A stretch of 44,802 bases of DNA from Candidatus Poribacteria bacterium (GCA_028819845.1 JAPPKS010000017.1:139710-184511); one strand, 5' to 3'. Shown: positions 16,676-27,234, counted from the stretch's first letter. Program-made: numbers and translations. The notes: generated by a model not told the origin, from the sequence alone.

Positions 16676-19414
16676 TTATCGATCGTCCAACCTAAGCTGG
16701 ATCGAATCCGTCGACGGCGGCAGGCAACGCTGATCGTCGCACGCCTGATACTCAAGGTTCAGATTCACGGGAAACGCCTCCTCGCGGGAAACACCGGGTT
16801 TCATTTGCAGTTGCATCTGAATCGTGAGCACGCCTTCATAAACAGACAGGGGGTCGTCGTTGTAGCTAAATTTCAGTGGCTTCCCTTTGGGATATGACGC
16901 CGAGATGACTTCAACCGCCGCGTCCGGACTAACCGATACAGTGGTGGGAATGAGGAATTCGTCAGACGCTGGATTGGCGTTAATGTGCCAGCCGTCGTCA
17001 ATCTCTAGTTGAACTTCGATATCGAACGGGCGTCGTTGGGAAATCTGCTTTTTCGACAATTCTGGTACCGAGATTTTCACAACGTCGTCTCCCGCCGGCA
17101 AACCGATTCCGCTTAGGCTTTTCAGCGGAGAAACGGAATCAACACCATCTTCTCCCTTCAACTTGATCGCTAATTCAGGGTGTTGTTTTTCCTGCGCGCC
17201 CGCAGCCTCTGTCCAATCTGTCGAGAGATAGTTGTTGGCGCCCAAGAGCATGTGCATAAAGCCGCCGGGCGATTGCGCCATCACGCTAGCGAAGCTGCTA
17301 AGGCTATTCTCGGCTTTGCCGAGATAATCCTTTTCACCCGTTAGGCGCGTGAGAGTGAGTAAGTTGTTAATAGCCACGGCATTTCCCGATGGAAGTGCAG
17401 AATCATAAGGATTCTTGGTGCGCACCACAAGGTATTCCTGGTCGGCGAGCGTGAAGTAAAATCCGCCGCCTTGGTTGTCCCAGAACAGTCGAATCATGGT
17501 GTCATTTAGAGACTTTGCCTCTTTCAGCCATCGACCTTCGCCGGTTGCGCGGTATAACCCAAGCAATCCCCGAACGACGAAGGTGTAATCATCGAGGTAG
17601 CCGTCATATTTGGCAATGTCGTCTTTGTACGTCCGCATCAATTGTCCGTCCGTTCTCGTCAAGTGCTCCATGATAAATTCCGCCGCCTTCTGCGCCGCGT
17701 CGCGGTAACGCGTATCTCCCAAAACCTCATAACCGTAGGCGAGCGCATCAATCATTAATCCGTTCCAGCTTGTTATCACTTTCGTGTCGAGCAATGGACG
17801 CTTACGTTTCTCTCGTGCAGCCAACATCTTGGTCTTGAGCGGTTCAAGCTGCCTAAGAATTTTTTCCTCAGACTTCCCTTCAGCCTTTGCCGCGCTCGCT
17901 ATCGGATCAGGTAGATACAGGATATTCGTTTCTCCCTCAAAATTATGCCCTTTGTCTACACCGTAAACCTTATTGAACAACTTCGCCTTCCGCTTCCCTA
18001 AAATCTTCCTAATCTCCGCCTCTGTCCAAACGTAGTATTTGCCTTCCTCCGCATCTACCTCCGCGTCAATTGCAGAGTAAAAACCGCCTTCGGGTGACGT
18101 CATCTCGCGGAAAACGAACTCGAAAATCTCTTCGGCGATTGACCGGTAGAGCGGCTCCTTCGTCAGACGATATGCATGCAAGTAAACTTTTGCCAGTTGT
18201 GCGTTGTCATAGAGCATCTTCTCGAAGTGGGGAACAAGCCATTTCGCATCGACCGAATACCGGTGGAATCCGCCGCCTATCTGATCGTACATCCCGCCGT
18301 ATGCCATCATGTCGAGCGTATGGGAAATCATCTTGAGTAGCGCATCAGCAGGTTGATGAATTATTAACTCTCCCCGATCCGCATTGACACGGTAAGTCTG
18401 TTTGTTCGCAACATCAGTGATTGTCCATTCGGCGCCGTTCGCTTTGACCGAAACGACGACGCTTTCAGAAAGTGATAAGCCTGCATGTTCAAGCGCCTGC
18501 CGTAAAGCCGTCGGAAATTGCCCCTCATCCAAATCCCCCGCGAATTGCGATTCAATCCGAATCGGCGTCTCAGTCCGGCGCTGATATTCGCCCAGCAAAA
18601 ACTCAAGATTGGTTGGACTCGGAAATTTCGGCGCATCGCCGAAGCCGCCGTAGTCCGCGCTGTATATTTCAGTGAGATATTTTACGCCAGATTCAATCAG
18701 TTGCCGATCAAGCGGCGTTTCACCGCTATTGACAATGCCCTCGCTGGTTGCTTGTCTGATGACCGCGGTAATCTGCTTCGCCCGGTCAAGAACCAATTCC
18801 CGCTGGTTCATCCATGCGTCGTGAACGCCCCGTAAGATGCGCGGAAAACCGGGGCGCCCGACGCTGTCCTCCGGTGGGAAATAGGTGCCAGCAAAAAAAG
18901 GCAGTAGGTCCGGCGTTAAAAAGACAGAGTTCGGCCAACCGCCGTGCTGCGTCATAATCTGGGTGGCTGTCATGTAGATTTCGTCAATATCCGGACGTTC
19001 CTCTCGGTCTACCTTGATGTTGATAAACCACCGATTCATCAGTTCGGCAATCTCCGGATTTGAAAAGACCTGCCTTTCCATAACATGACACCAGTAACAT
19101 GTTGAGTAGCCGACTGACAGAAAAATCGGCTTATTTTCCGCTTTCGCCCGCTCCAGCGCCTCCGCACCCCATGGATACCATTCCACCGGGTTGTGAACGT
19201 GCAAGAGCAGGTAGGGGCTAGTCTCGTGAATTAAGGCGTTCGTCCATTTCCACGTTCCGTCCGGGTTCTTGAGTTGGTGTTCAGATGCGCCCTCTTCTGT
19301 AGCGTGAAGGACGCCGCCAAATCCATCAATCGCCATAATTACAAGAATCAAGGCGAATAAAATTCGAATCGGAATTCGGCGAAAGTCACTCATTCGGAGT
19401 ACATTCAGATGCAT
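16676..19414 (-). CDS. Exported DUF255 (thioredoxin-like/YyaL) protein with DsbD-like C-terminal domain
   Basis: 912 aa. Residues 15-38 form a signal peptide or anchor ([17 protein letters not shown]), unusual because most YyaL/SPATA20 proteins are cytosolic. The thioredoxin-like DUF255 domain follows (about 55-215) with CYWC at 106-109 and [12 protein letters not shown]. An (alpha/alpha)6 barrel resembling N-acylglucosamine epimerases spans about 240-740 ([30 protein letters not shown]). About 70 extra residues (roughly 284-356) interrupt the usual join between YQRR and [10 protein letters not shown]. Residues about 785-912 resemble the N-terminal domain of DsbD, with Cys pair ACDDQRC. This suggests a periplasmic thiol-redox role. 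GGAGGAG lies just upstream of the ATG. The gene follows htpX by 34 bases on the same strand, hinting at envelope protein quality control. Confidence 0.88.
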   Translation of the reverse strand: MHLNVLRMSDFRRIPIRILFALILVIMAIDGFGGVLHATEEGASEHQLKNPDGTWKWTNALIHETSPYLLLHVHNPVEWYPWGAEALERAKAENKPIFLSVGYSTCYWCHVMERQVFSNPEIAELMNRWFINIKVDREERPDIDEIYMTATQIMTQHGGWPNSVFLTPDLLPFFAGTYFPPEDSVGRPGFPRILRGVHDAWMNQRELVLDRAKQITAVIRQATSEGIVNSGETPLDRQLIESGVKYLTEIYSADYGGFGDAPKFPSPTNLEFLLGEYQRRTETPIRIESQFAGDLDEGQFPTALRQALEHAGLSLSESVVVSVKANGAEWTITDVANKQTYRVNADRGELIIHQPADALLKMISHTLDMMAYGGMYDQIGGGFHRYSVDAKWLVPHFEKMLYDNAQLAKVYLHAYRLTKEPLYRSIAEEIFEFVFREMTSPEGGFYSAIDAEVDAEEGKYYVWTEAEIRKILGKRKAKLFNKVYGVDKGHNFEGETNILYLPDPIASAAKAEGKSEEKILRQLEPLKTKMLAAREKRKRPLLDTKVITSWNGLMIDALAYGYEVLGDTRYRDAAQKAAEFIMEHLTRTDGQLMRTYKDDIAKYDGYLDDYTFVVRGLLGLYRATGEGRWLKEAKSLNDTMIRLFWDNQGGGFYFTLADQEYLVVRTKNPYDSALPSGNAVAINNLLTLTRLTGEKDYLGKAENSLSSFASVMAQSPGGFMHMLLGANNYLSTDWTEAAGAQEKQHPELAIKLKGEDGVDSVSPLKSLSGIGLPAGDDVVKISVPELSKKQISQRRPFDIEVQLEIDDGWHINANPASDEFLIPTTVSVSPDAAVEVISASYPKGKPLKFSYNDDPLSVYEGVLTIQMQLQMKPGVSREEAFPVNLNLEYQACDDQRCLPPSTDSIQLRLDDR

Positions 19415-19448
19415 ACCAGCTCCTCCGTTTTTTCACGCGGCAGCGCAA

Positions 19449-20285
19449 TTAACGCCGCATCGCCTCAAGCCGGCTGATGCGTTCTTCCATTGGCGGATGC
19501 GTGCTGAAGAGCTTCGCGAACCCGCCGCGCAGTGGATTCGCAATGAATAGGTGGGAAGTGGCGGCGTTAGTTTCCATCGGCGACATTTCGACGCCGCGCT
19601 CAAGTTTGCGAAGGGCGCGTGCGAGCGCATTCGGATTCCCGCAAATCTCCGCGCCGCCTCGATCAGCAGCATATTCGCGAGAACGGGAGATAGCGAGTTG
19701 GATAATCATCGCGGCAAACGGCGCCACAATAATCATGAATAGAAAACCAAAGATGCCGCCGCTGCCGCCCTCTTCGTCATCGCCTCTCAACCCGCCGAAT
19801 ATTGCAGCCCACTGCGCAATGTAGGCAAGCATCATAATCGCACCCGCCATTGTAGCAACGATACTGCTAATCAGGATATCGCGGTGTTTAATGTGCGCAA
19901 GTTCGTGCCCTATGACGCCGGCGAGTTCTTCTCTGGACAACAGCCGCATAATGCCTTGCGTTGCAGCCACCGCCGAATGATTCGGATTTCTACCCGTCGC
20001 AAAAGCGTTAGGCGAATCGGTTGGAATTACATACACCCGAGGCATCGGCAATCCAGCTCGCTGCGCCTGTTCCTCTACCATTCGGTACAATTCGCTGTTC
20101 GATCCGACCTCCTGCGCTTTATACATCTTTAGGACAATTCTATCGCTAAACCAGTAGGAACCGATGTTCATGACAACTGCTAACATGAGTGCGATGATCA
20201 TACCGCCCTCACCAAACATACTCCCAATCAACATCAAAAGCACCGTTAAAGCAGTCAGCAGGAAACCGGTTTTCAGCGTGTTCAT
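19449..20285 (-). CDS. htpX: Membrane zinc protease HtpX
   Basis: 278 aa, M48-family membrane metalloprotease that degrades damaged or misfolded membrane proteins. Two N-terminal transmembrane segments (about 7-24 and 29-46) precede the zinc motif HELAH (127-131) with the third ligand Glu204 in [10 protein letters not shown]. Two further hydrophobic segments lie at about 140-165 and 178-198. ATG at 20285. Followed after 34 bases by the DUF255/DsbD-like gene on the same strand, probably one transcript. Upstream lies a long repeat-filled stretch. Confidence 0.96.
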   Translation of the reverse strand: MNTLKTGFLLTALTVLLMLIGSMFGEGGMIIALMLAVVMNIGSYWFSDRIVLKMYKAQEVGSNSELYRMVEEQAQRAGLPMPRVYVIPTDSPNAFATGRNPNHSAVAATQGIMRLLSREELAGVIGHELAHIKHRDILISSIVATMAGAIMMLAYIAQWAAIFGGLRGDDEEGGSGGIFGFLFMIIVAPFAAMIIQLAISRSREYAADRGGAEICGNPNALARALRKLERGVEMSPMETNAATSHLFIANPLRGGFAKLFSTHPPMEERISRLEAMRR

Positions 20286-20615
20286 AGTAGTGCAGCCTCC
20301 TCATAAAATCATAAAACAAAAAAGTAATAGGCATACTCCGTATGCCGTAACCCCAGTCCCGATGCTGCCATCGGGCTTCGAAGTACTATGTGCAAATTAC
20401 AAAACACAGAACGTGCCCATTCCTATGCCTTGCGCGCTCAACTGCGTAAGTCGTAATAATTATAATAACTTGCCTAACATACAGATTCAAGTCATATCGA
20501 ATCAAATTCATCTAGGGACTATTCAACTTCTTCTCTAAGTTCCACCTTTTCCACACCAACATCAGAGATGCGGATGAATAAAATTCAACACGGATGTCAA
20601 GAATTGGTGCATTCA
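20286..20615. repeat. Intergenic stretch with variant module D
   Basis: No gene is supported. At about 20331-20352 the palindrome reads GGCATACTCCGTATGCC, where the other copies read GGCACACTCCGTGTGCC: both arms changed together, keeping the pairing. The rest of the stretch shows no recognised structure. Confidence 0.6.
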
Positions 20616-21158
20616 GATGAAACCGCTCATGTAAATATAGTGTGCAAAACAATAAGCGCAACCAAAATTCTATAAGTCTCGATTCAACCCTTGCGGCCTC
20701 CTGTCCCGCAACATCCGCCGTAGGCGGGGATCAAACGACTGAATAAGGAGTGCGATAGAGATCTTGCTTGCCCCGCGAATAGCACACTCCGTGTGCCGTA
20801 TCGTTCTGTGAACTCATCCTACACACAAGCCATTTAGGGCAACGCATACAGATACCACATGAAACGATGAAACCGTTCATGTAAATAAAGTGTGCAAAAC
20901 AATAAGAGCGACCAAAATTCTTTAATTCTCGATTCAACTGTGGGGGTAAGTACAAAGTAGTAGGCACACTCCGTGTGCCGTAACGTTCTATGAACTCGTC
21001 CTACGTCCGCCGTAGGCGGGGATCAAACGACTGAATAAGGAGTGCGATAGAGATCTTCCTTGCCCCGCAAATAGCACACTCCGTGTGCCGTATCGATCTG
21101 TGAACTCGTCCTTCGCATGAGCAATTTAGGGCAACGAATAATAATACCACATAAAACA
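20616..21158. repeat. Tandem duplication carrying nested repeat modules
   Basis: Unit 1 (20616-20865) and unit 2 (20866-21158) both open GATGAAACCGNTCATGTAAA and both end ATACCACAT(G/A)AAAC. Each contains module C interrupted by module B (20720-20776 and 21012-21068) followed by module D. Unit 2 has an additional block with its own module D at about 20961-20980 that unit 1 lacks, replaced there by unrelated sequence. Unit 2 runs up to the ribosome-binding site of the gene at 21172. Confidence 0.85.
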
Positions 21159-21171
21159 AGGAGGAACGCTG

Positions 21172-22509
21172 ATGGTAAATCACCGTGCCAAACCCTATTT
21201 TATTGCTGGGAGTATTTTAGCGGTTCTATCGCTGTCTTATATCGGTATAAGGGCTTACAAGGGACACGTTGAACTAAATCAAGTGCTCTCGGATGCTAGA
21301 CTGGTCAATCGGTCTGTCGGCGCTCGCCACTCGCATTCTTCCGATAACCATGCGCACGTACGAGAGGGCACTCCACTAACGACGGCACCGCAACACGATC
21401 ATAATCACTTTGTAGGGCACGAGGGCTATAAAAGCTATGAGATAGATGGCATAAATATTCATGTAAAGGAAGCTTTGTCGTCAAGACCCATGAGCAAAGA
21501 AAACTTGGAAATTAACGAGTGGATTGTGTATGGCAAACTTACTCCGTATTTAGAGAAAAGATTAAAAAAAGCAGAGTTGAAACGTCAACAGAATGCGGGG
21601 CGAGTGTTACAACAGGTTATAACCCCTGATGGAAAACTCGGCATGGTAGCTGTCGACAAAGACGACCAGTATAAAGATGGGGATGCTATCTTGCGGTCAG
21701 ACCTAATTACGCGGAGCCATCCTTGGGGTTTTTCAGAGGATCAAGTGAATGAGAAGCGGTCGGAGGAATTTAAACTCATAGAAGACGGTGTTGAGTACCC
21801 GATGCCGGAAGAGTATTATGCATTAGATGTGTACAAGCGTAAGGAATATGTTAAAAAGTTTCGACTCACTCTAGATTTGGACATCTCAATGGATGATGTT
21901 GAGGCAAAGATAGCAGCAGGTGAATTGGATGCGTCATTAACTGATGCGGAAAAAAAACAGATTGATGCTATTTCGGCAATTGACGCGGCAATATTGGAAG
22001 AACAAAAACATCGTTTAGGTTTGTTAGTAGATACGATGACTCCAAAACCAACGCCGTCCGATTTGCCTCCCGTAAATGTGACGTTTAAACCGGATGCTAA
22101 ATATGGACATGCGCCTCCGGAAGGGCGGCCACACATTGACGATGATGGGTTCTGGGAGTCGGTGTTGGCAGATGTAGAGACGGCTTCTGACGAAACCATT
22201 GTTGAACCGTTGCCCACGCTTAACGCCGCGCCTGAACTACCAATATCCACACCTCGAGTTAACCGGGATCCTGATGACGCGCACCGCGTCCCGATGGAAG
22301 AGGTCACACCAATTCCGGATAATTTGACTCCAGCATCCGTCAAGGCTCAACTCAAGGAGCGGTTTACGCCAGAACAGTTTTCAAAGGCACAACAGTTGTT
22401 GGATGAATACGGCGCCGAGGAAGGACTTCGCCGATTTAGGGAAATGCCTCCAGATCACAACGGCGCGCAGCGGCATTCACATGATAACCTAGGCAACTCA
22501 ATCCGTTGA
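21172..22509 (+). CDS. Membrane-anchored protein of unknown function
   Basis: 445 aa, not recognised. Residues 9-29 are one hydrophobic segment (YFIAGSILAVLSLSYIGI), probably a signal anchor with the bulk outside the membrane. A His-rich stretch follows (about 50-80: RHSHSSDNHAHVREG ... QHDHNHF), which could bind metal. The body is rich in charged residues, with helical stretches (about 125-145, 230-270) and a Pro-rich linker (about 280-390). The end has a short helical motif (LKERFTPEQFSKAQQLLDEY, about 395-414). The ATG has AAGGAGG upstream. It stands alone between two repeat-filled regions. Confidence 0.75.
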   Translation: MVNHRAKPYFIAGSILAVLSLSYIGIRAYKGHVELNQVLSDARLVNRSVGARHSHSSDNHAHVREGTPLTTAPQHDHNHFVGHEGYKSYEIDGINIHVKEALSSRPMSKENLEINEWIVYGKLTPYLEKRLKKAELKRQQNAGRVLQQVITPDGKLGMVAVDKDDQYKDGDAILRSDLITRSHPWGFSEDQVNEKRSEEFKLIEDGVEYPMPEEYYALDVYKRKEYVKKFRLTLDLDISMDDVEAKIAAGELDASLTDAEKKQIDAISAIDAAILEEQKHRLGLLVDTMTPKPTPSDLPPVNVTFKPDAKYGHAPPEGRPHIDDDGFWESVLADVETASDETIVEPLPTLNAAPELPISTPRVNRDPDDAHRVPMEEVTPIPDNLTPASVKAQLKERFTPEQFSKAQQLLDEYGAEEGLRRFREMPPDHNGAQRHSHDNLGNSIR

Positions 22510-23050
22510 AAACACTTGCGGCGCCGCGCTGTGGGAGGGATCAACTGAGCGGATAGCGAAGGCGATAGTCTTAAATGCCTCTTCCACAGTGCAAAAACTT
22601 ATTCAATCCATTCAATCTTCATTCCCCTCCTCATTAAGGCTTGCTATTACCCACAAGTCCGCAAAGTCGGATAGTGTACGGGTTTTCTCCCTTCATTCTT
22701 GACGTAACCATGCTGTGAAGCACCTGTGGGAAGGGCTTCCTAGCCCTGATTATCGGGACAGGGATGTCCCTCCTACAGTTCACACCATACCGAAATGTAC
22801 AATCGTTCTTAGCCCCAACATAGACTGCGTCTACCTACAAAAACTTGTGAATAATAGTGAGCTTACCAAGGCGGATCAACTGACCGAATAGGGAAGGCGA
22901 TAGTCTTAAACACCTTTTCCACCTTGACTTTCCCCACCCCGCTCAAACCAACCCACGGCGGCTCCTGCCACCACGGTCAAATCCACAATCCACAAAAATT
23001 TTCAAATCACAAAATATAAGACATATCCCCGCGCTAAAACATCCCATGTT
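22510..23050. repeat. Intergenic repeats: module B inside module E, and others
   Basis: No gene. Module B copies lie at 22539-22572 and 22874-22907. The first directly follows GTGGGAGG, the opening of a module E, as though inserted there. A fuller module E palindrome pair spans about 22727-22780 (GTGGGAAGGGCTTCC and later GGGACAGGGATGTCCC). Confidence 0.7.
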
Positions 23051-23054
23051 TAAC

Positions 23055-23084
23055 CTGTCAACTTTTACGCAACCGTGATATAAT
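23055..23084 (+). promoter_or_regulatory. Sigma-70-like promoter for the VOC-PhyH pair
   Basis: CTGTCA (23055-23060) and TATAAT (23079-23084) are separated by 18 bases; transcription would start about 15 bases before the start codon at 23106, with GGGAGAG in the leader. Confidence 0.65.
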
Positions 23085-23105
23085 AGCGTGGGAGAGTGAT
23101 TATAT

Positions 23106-23501
23106 ATGAAACTGCATCACCACGCAATCATCGTCACCGATATGGACAAGGCTATCGAGACCTTCTGCGAGTTCCTGGGGATGAAGTTCATCCTTCGCCA
23201 TCCAGGCGTGGGCGAGATTCAAGAAGTTGCCTTTGTTGAGGATGTCCATTCAGGCCACAGGTTGGAGCTAATCTTAAAACCCGATGGCACATCCGGAGAA
23301 CTGGATCACATTACTTTTGAAGTGGACGATGTGGATGCGGCATTCGATAGACTCAAGTCGCTGGGGCTGGAAGTCGGCGACGAGCCAACTGATGTCGGCA
23401 AAGGGAATTTCCAATTCAAAAAAATCCATTCTAGCGGCTGCCGGTTGGCGCATCTGTTTACACCGAACAAGCTCAAAATTCAACTCATTAAATACGATTA
23501 A
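23106..23501 (+). CDS. VOC superfamily (glyoxalase/dioxygenase-like) protein
   Basis: 131 aa, two beta-alpha-beta-beta-beta units typical of the VOC fold. Metal ligands expected by position are His6 (LHHHAIIV), Glu54 (RLELIL), His68 (LDHITFEV), and the fourth, usually Glu, is Gln126 here (KIQLIKY). Members include glyoxalase I, methylmalonyl-CoA epimerase and extradiol dioxygenases; the short length and motif spacing fit a glyoxalase- or epimerase-like enzyme, but the reaction is not clear. It lies 26 bases before a PhyH gene on the same strand, suggesting one operon and a shared substrate. Confidence 0.88.
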   Translation: MKLHHHAIIVTDMDKAIETFCEFLGMKFILRHPGVGEIQEVAFVEDVHSGHRLELILKPDGTSGELDHITFEVDDVDAAFDRLKSLGLEVGDEPTDVGKGNFQFKKIHSSGCRLAHLFTPNKLKIQLIKYD

Positions 23502-23527
23502 GAAATTCACAATTAAGGAAACCATCC

Positions 23528-24394
23528 TTGAATCAAGCGCTTATCAACCAGTTTCAGACGTTCGGCTATATCCATTGCAAGGCGTTTTTCTCACCGCACG
23601 AAACCCAAGTGCTTTCAGACGCCTTCGACGCGGCGATGAAAGCGGCGCGCGATGGTAAGCCGCCCCCCGAACACGGCGAACAACGGCAGCAGGTCAATTA
23701 CCTGATTGATCCGTTTGTCCCGTTCTTCGACCTCAATCCTGATGTGTTCTATCCGCTATTGACCGATCAGCGATTTGTCGACATATTCAGCCATCTACTC
23801 GGCGACGATTTCATCCTGCCCGCAAGCGAAGGCATCCTGCATACGGGTGATACCGCATGGCACCACGACAACATCGCGCCGGACGGTTACTTCACAATGA
23901 GAGCCCATATCTATCTCGATCATCTCGGAAGTGAAGACGGATGCCTTAACGTCATTCCAGGCAGCCATTTTGCCGCGTACCGCCAGGCGCTGGCGCGCGG
24001 CCGGGACGGACAAATTTTGAATGCTATCCGAGCCTTGAACATGCGTCCGGAGGACGTGCCGGGCAGGTATCCGGTTGTGAACACGCCGGGAGATGTAATC
24101 TTCATGAACCACAAGCTGTTTCACGCCGCGTTAGGCAGCAAGGGCTATCGGCGCTGCATCCACATCAACGCTACGAAAGCCGCGCACACGAACGCGGAGC
24201 CGGAATTGGTTGATGCGCTAATAACCCACCTCCACCATGAATGCGCCGAAGTGCGGATTACAACCGCTGCCGCACTGCGAAGGATTGGCACCCCCGAATC
24301 GTTGGAAGCCCTTAATGAGAACGCGCCGGACTCCTCAGACACCAGAAAAACAGCGAGTGGGCAAAAAGTCATAAAGTTGCTTCAGTCGAATTAA
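23528..24394 (+). CDS. PhyH family dioxygenase with C-terminal HEAT-like tail
   Basis: 288 aa from TTG 23528 (AAGGAA seven bases upstream). Active-site motif His112-x-Asp114 (WHHDN), GCLNVIPGSHF at 138-148, distal His199 (KLFHAALG) and Arg208-Arg209. It is a close paralogue of the protein encoded at 5630-6421: the first 150 residues align without gaps and carry the same motifs at the same positions, while an insertion near 158-170 and a longer C-terminus differ. Both end with the same helical, HEAT-like tail (CAEVRITTAAALRRIGTPES). Here it is paired with a VOC gene; the other copy is with Ldh_2 and PhyH genes. Confidence 0.9.
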   Translation: MNQALINQFQTFGYIHCKAFFSPHETQVLSDAFDAAMKAARDGKPPPEHGEQRQQVNYLIDPFVPFFDLNPDVFYPLLTDQRFVDIFSHLLGDDFILPASEGILHTGDTAWHHDNIAPDGYFTMRAHIYLDHLGSEDGCLNVIPGSHFAAYRQALARGRDGQILNAIRALNMRPEDVPGRYPVVNTPGDVIFMNHKLFHAALGSKGYRRCIHINATKAAHTNAEPELVDALITHLHHECAEVRITTAAALRRIGTPESLEALNENAPDSSDTRKTASGQKVIKLLQSN

Positions 24395-24782
24395 GAACCA
24401 GTTTGAAAATTCATTTTATACAGCGCCAGGGCACGGCAGGTGTAAAGTATCCCACTACCCTCCGTAGGCGGGGATCAAGCGACCGAAAAGAATCAACTGA
24501 ACGAATAGCGAAGACGATAGTAAATCCTGCGCGATAGAAATCTTCGTTGCCCCGCGTGTACTACTACACCGTGCCCGCGTGTACCACTACACCTTGTAGG
24601 CGGGGATCAACTGAGCGAATAGCGAAGGCGATAGTCTTCATGGTTTTTCCTAGTTCTTGTACCTTGACTTTCGCCAGCCCGCAGAGCCGCACGGCGCCGC
24701 ACTGTGGGAGGAATCAACTGAGCGAATACTGAAGACGATAGTAAATCCCGCACAATAAACGTTCCGCGGATTTCGGCATTAA
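24395..24782. repeat. Intergenic repeats with doubly nested module B
   Basis: No gene. Module C opens at 24464 (GTAGGCGGGG) and closes with CCCCGC at 24550-24555. A module B starts inside it at 24473 and is itself interrupted after GACCGAAAAG by another B-type unit (24491-24527, AATCAACTGA to TAAATCC), after which the outer copy resumes with GCGATAG. The same 37-base B-type unit occurs at 24712-24748, there inside a module E start (GTGGGAG). A further module B is at 24605-24637. No ribosome-binding site is obvious before the gene at 24783. Confidence 0.85.
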
Positions 24783-26504
24783 ATGAAGAAAAATGTAGAG
24801 GAGCGAGTGAATACAATTTCGACCGATACTACCCAACCCACCGACTTCATCCGGCAGATTATCAATGAAGACGCGCGGACAAACAAGTACGGCGGACGGG
24901 TTCATACACGATTCCCGCCGGAACCCAACGGCTATATCCATCTGGGCAGTGCCAAAGCCATCTGTATCAACTTCGGTATCGCTGAAGATTACGGCGGTCG
25001 TTGCAATCTGCGATTCGATGACACCAATCCCACCAAGGAAGATGTCGAATTTGTGGAATCCATTAAAGACGACATTCGATGGCTCGGTTTCGACTGGGAA
25101 GATCGGGAATACAATGCATCGGACTACTTTGAACAACTCTACGGATATGCCGTGCAGCTAATCAAAAAAGGCGCGGCGTTTGTCTGCGACCTGAGTCCGG
25201 AGGAGATTAGATACGGAAAGTACCGCGGCACCTTGACGGAGCCGGGGCTGGAAAGCCCTAACCGCAACCGTTCCGTCGAAGAGAACCTCGACCTATTTGC
25301 GCGTATGCGTGCGGGCGAATTTAAGGAAGGCTCTCGCACACTTCGAGCGAAAATCGATATGTCATCTCCGAATTTGGTCATGCGCGATCCGGTGATGTAC
25401 CGCATTCTATACGCATCCCACCATGAGACGGGCGATACGTGGTGTATCTATCCGATGTACGACTTTACGCATTGCATCTCGGATTCGATCGAAGGTATCA
25501 CGCATTCGCTCTGTTCACTAGAATTTGAAAACAACCGCCCGTTATACGACTGGTTCCTCGACCAGCTCGACATCTATCATCCGCAGCAGATTGAGTTCGC
25601 CCGCCTCAATGTCAGCTACACCGTGCTGGCAAAACGTAAGTTAATCCAACTGGTTGAAGAGGGGCACGTCCACGGGTGGGACGATCCGCGGATGCCGACG
25701 TTGTCCGGACTGCGCCGTCGCGGCTACACGCCGGAGTCGATTCGAGATTTCTGCAATCGGATCGGCATCGCCAAAGCCGACAATTTGGTTGATATTGCGC
25801 TGCTTGAGTATTGCGTCCGCCAAGACTTGAACCAACACGCGCCGCGTGTGATGGCGGTGTTGTCGCCGCTCAAAGTGGTTATTGACAACTATCCGGAGGG
25901 AAAAGTGGAGGCGTTAGATGCGGACAACAATCCGGAGGAACCTAACGCCGGAACGCGAAAGATTCACTTTTCACGCGAACTCTACATCGAACGGGGTGAT
26001 TTCATAGAAGACCCGCCGAGGAAGTATTTCCGTTTGGCGCCGGGGCGCGAGGTGCGGCTGAAACATGCGTACTATATCACGTGCGATCGGGTGGTCAAGG
26101 ACGAGCATGGAGAAGTGGTCGAACTGCACTGCACGTACGACCCTGAAACTCGCGGCGGGTGGTCGGAAGACGGGCGAAAGGTTAGAGGCACGTTGCACTG
26201 GGTGTCGGCGCCCCATTCGCACCCAGCCGAGGTGCGTCTGTACGACCATCTTTTTGTGAAACCGGACCCGGACGATGCGGCGGAGGGATCCGATTTCAAA
26301 GCCAATCTGAATCCGGATTCGTTGAAGGTATTGAGTTCATGCCGCGTTGAATCCAGTCTAGCGGGCGCTGCGCCGGGCATCCGCTACCAGTTTCTAAGAC
26401 AGGGTTATTTCTACGTGGACGATGACACGTCCAGCGATAAACTCGTTTTCAATCGAACTGTATCGTTGCGCGACACCTGGGCAAAAATCCAAAAATCGCA
26501 GTAA
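24783..26504 (+). CDS. glnS: Glutaminyl-tRNA synthetase
   Basis: 573 aa; charges tRNA-Gln with glutamine. Class Ic catalytic core: the HIGH motif is HLGS (53-56, in [18 protein letters not shown]), and the KMSKS-like motif is LAKRK (about 284-288). [19 protein letters not shown] distinguishes GlnRS from GluRS. The C-terminal half has the two beta-barrel anticodon-binding domains. ATG 24783 lacks a clear SD; GTG 24807 has GGAG only three bases upstream, so the exact start is uncertain. Presence of GlnRS implies direct charging of tRNA-Gln rather than sole reliance on the amidotransferase route. Flanked on both sides by repeats, so monocistronic. Confidence 0.96.
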   Translation: MKKNVEERVNTISTDTTQPTDFIRQIINEDARTNKYGGRVHTRFPPEPNGYIHLGSAKAICINFGIAEDYGGRCNLRFDDTNPTKEDVEFVESIKDDIRWLGFDWEDREYNASDYFEQLYGYAVQLIKKGAAFVCDLSPEEIRYGKYRGTLTEPGLESPNRNRSVEENLDLFARMRAGEFKEGSRTLRAKIDMSSPNLVMRDPVMYRILYASHHETGDTWCIYPMYDFTHCISDSIEGITHSLCSLEFENNRPLYDWFLDQLDIYHPQQIEFARLNVSYTVLAKRKLIQLVEEGHVHGWDDPRMPTLSGLRRRGYTPESIRDFCNRIGIAKADNLVDIALLEYCVRQDLNQHAPRVMAVLSPLKVVIDNYPEGKVEALDADNNPEEPNAGTRKIHFSRELYIERGDFIEDPPRKYFRLAPGREVRLKHAYYITCDRVVKDEHGEVVELHCTYDPETRGGWSEDGRKVRGTLHWVSAPHSHPAEVRLYDHLFVKPDPDDAAEGSDFKANLNPDSLKVLSSCRVESSLAGAAPGIRYQFLRQGYFYVDDDTSSDKLVFNRTVSLRDTWAKIQKSQ

Positions 26505-27234
26505 CCCTCTTAACGTTGTAAAGCATACCTGTTTTCCACTCTGCCGCCAACCCCGCCAACAGCGCCGCCGCCGCGTTGCTTTTGCACACCGAGCATCTGA
26601 GAAATTCGACTACCACCATCTGAATAACTTCTGTGAAAGCGAACTCTGCGAATTCTGTCCAATCCTCAAGTGGACGAAGACACCGCCGCCAATCCTTAAA
26701 GTTCTTGTAGGTTGGGTTAAGCGGGTAATCCCAAATCCGTTCCTATGCCAATAACCGTTCAATACACCAACCGACGCCCTTGGCTCATCACATGGAGCGT
26801 AACCCAACGCTTTTTCATTGCTCGGAAGCAGTTCGGATATACCAAACACTTTCCAATGACCAAAATACGTTGGGTTACGCAGAAGACTATAGCAGAACTA
26901 TCGCACTCCTTGTTCAGTCGCTTGATCCTTCGCTATCCGCTCAGTTGATCCTTCGCCATTCGCGCAATTGATCCCAATCTACAAAAGCTAATTTATGGCG
27001 TGAATTGAATTTTTGCGGCGCAAAATTACAGTTTTTACAGTCCATAAAAAAAGGGGGAAAAACCGCGAAATTTGTTGTGTATTCGGGGTCGAGACGGTAT
27101 ATTTATTGCCTGTTACGTTTATAGGAGTAAATCAGTTTTTTCCGAGTGACAGGAATTTGGGATTGCGGGATTTTTTTAAAGCGAAGGGTTCCGGTGGGTT
27201 TTTTCAACGTCAATGCAACCGAATTTGGTCGAAC
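26505..27234. repeat. Intergenic repeats including a partial MITE and triple-nested module B
   Basis: No supported gene. A left-end MITE copy begins TTCTTGTAGGTTGGGTTAAG at 26702 and keeps its internal ACCCAACGC...GCGTTGGGTT arms. Its right part is replaced by a reverse-strand cluster of module B (26884-26973). Read on the minus strand this gives GATCAA three times, then one complete end GCGATAGT, then a leftover TATAGTCTT, as expected for copies nested within copies. Sequence 27000-27230 is otherwise unassigned. Confidence 0.8.
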
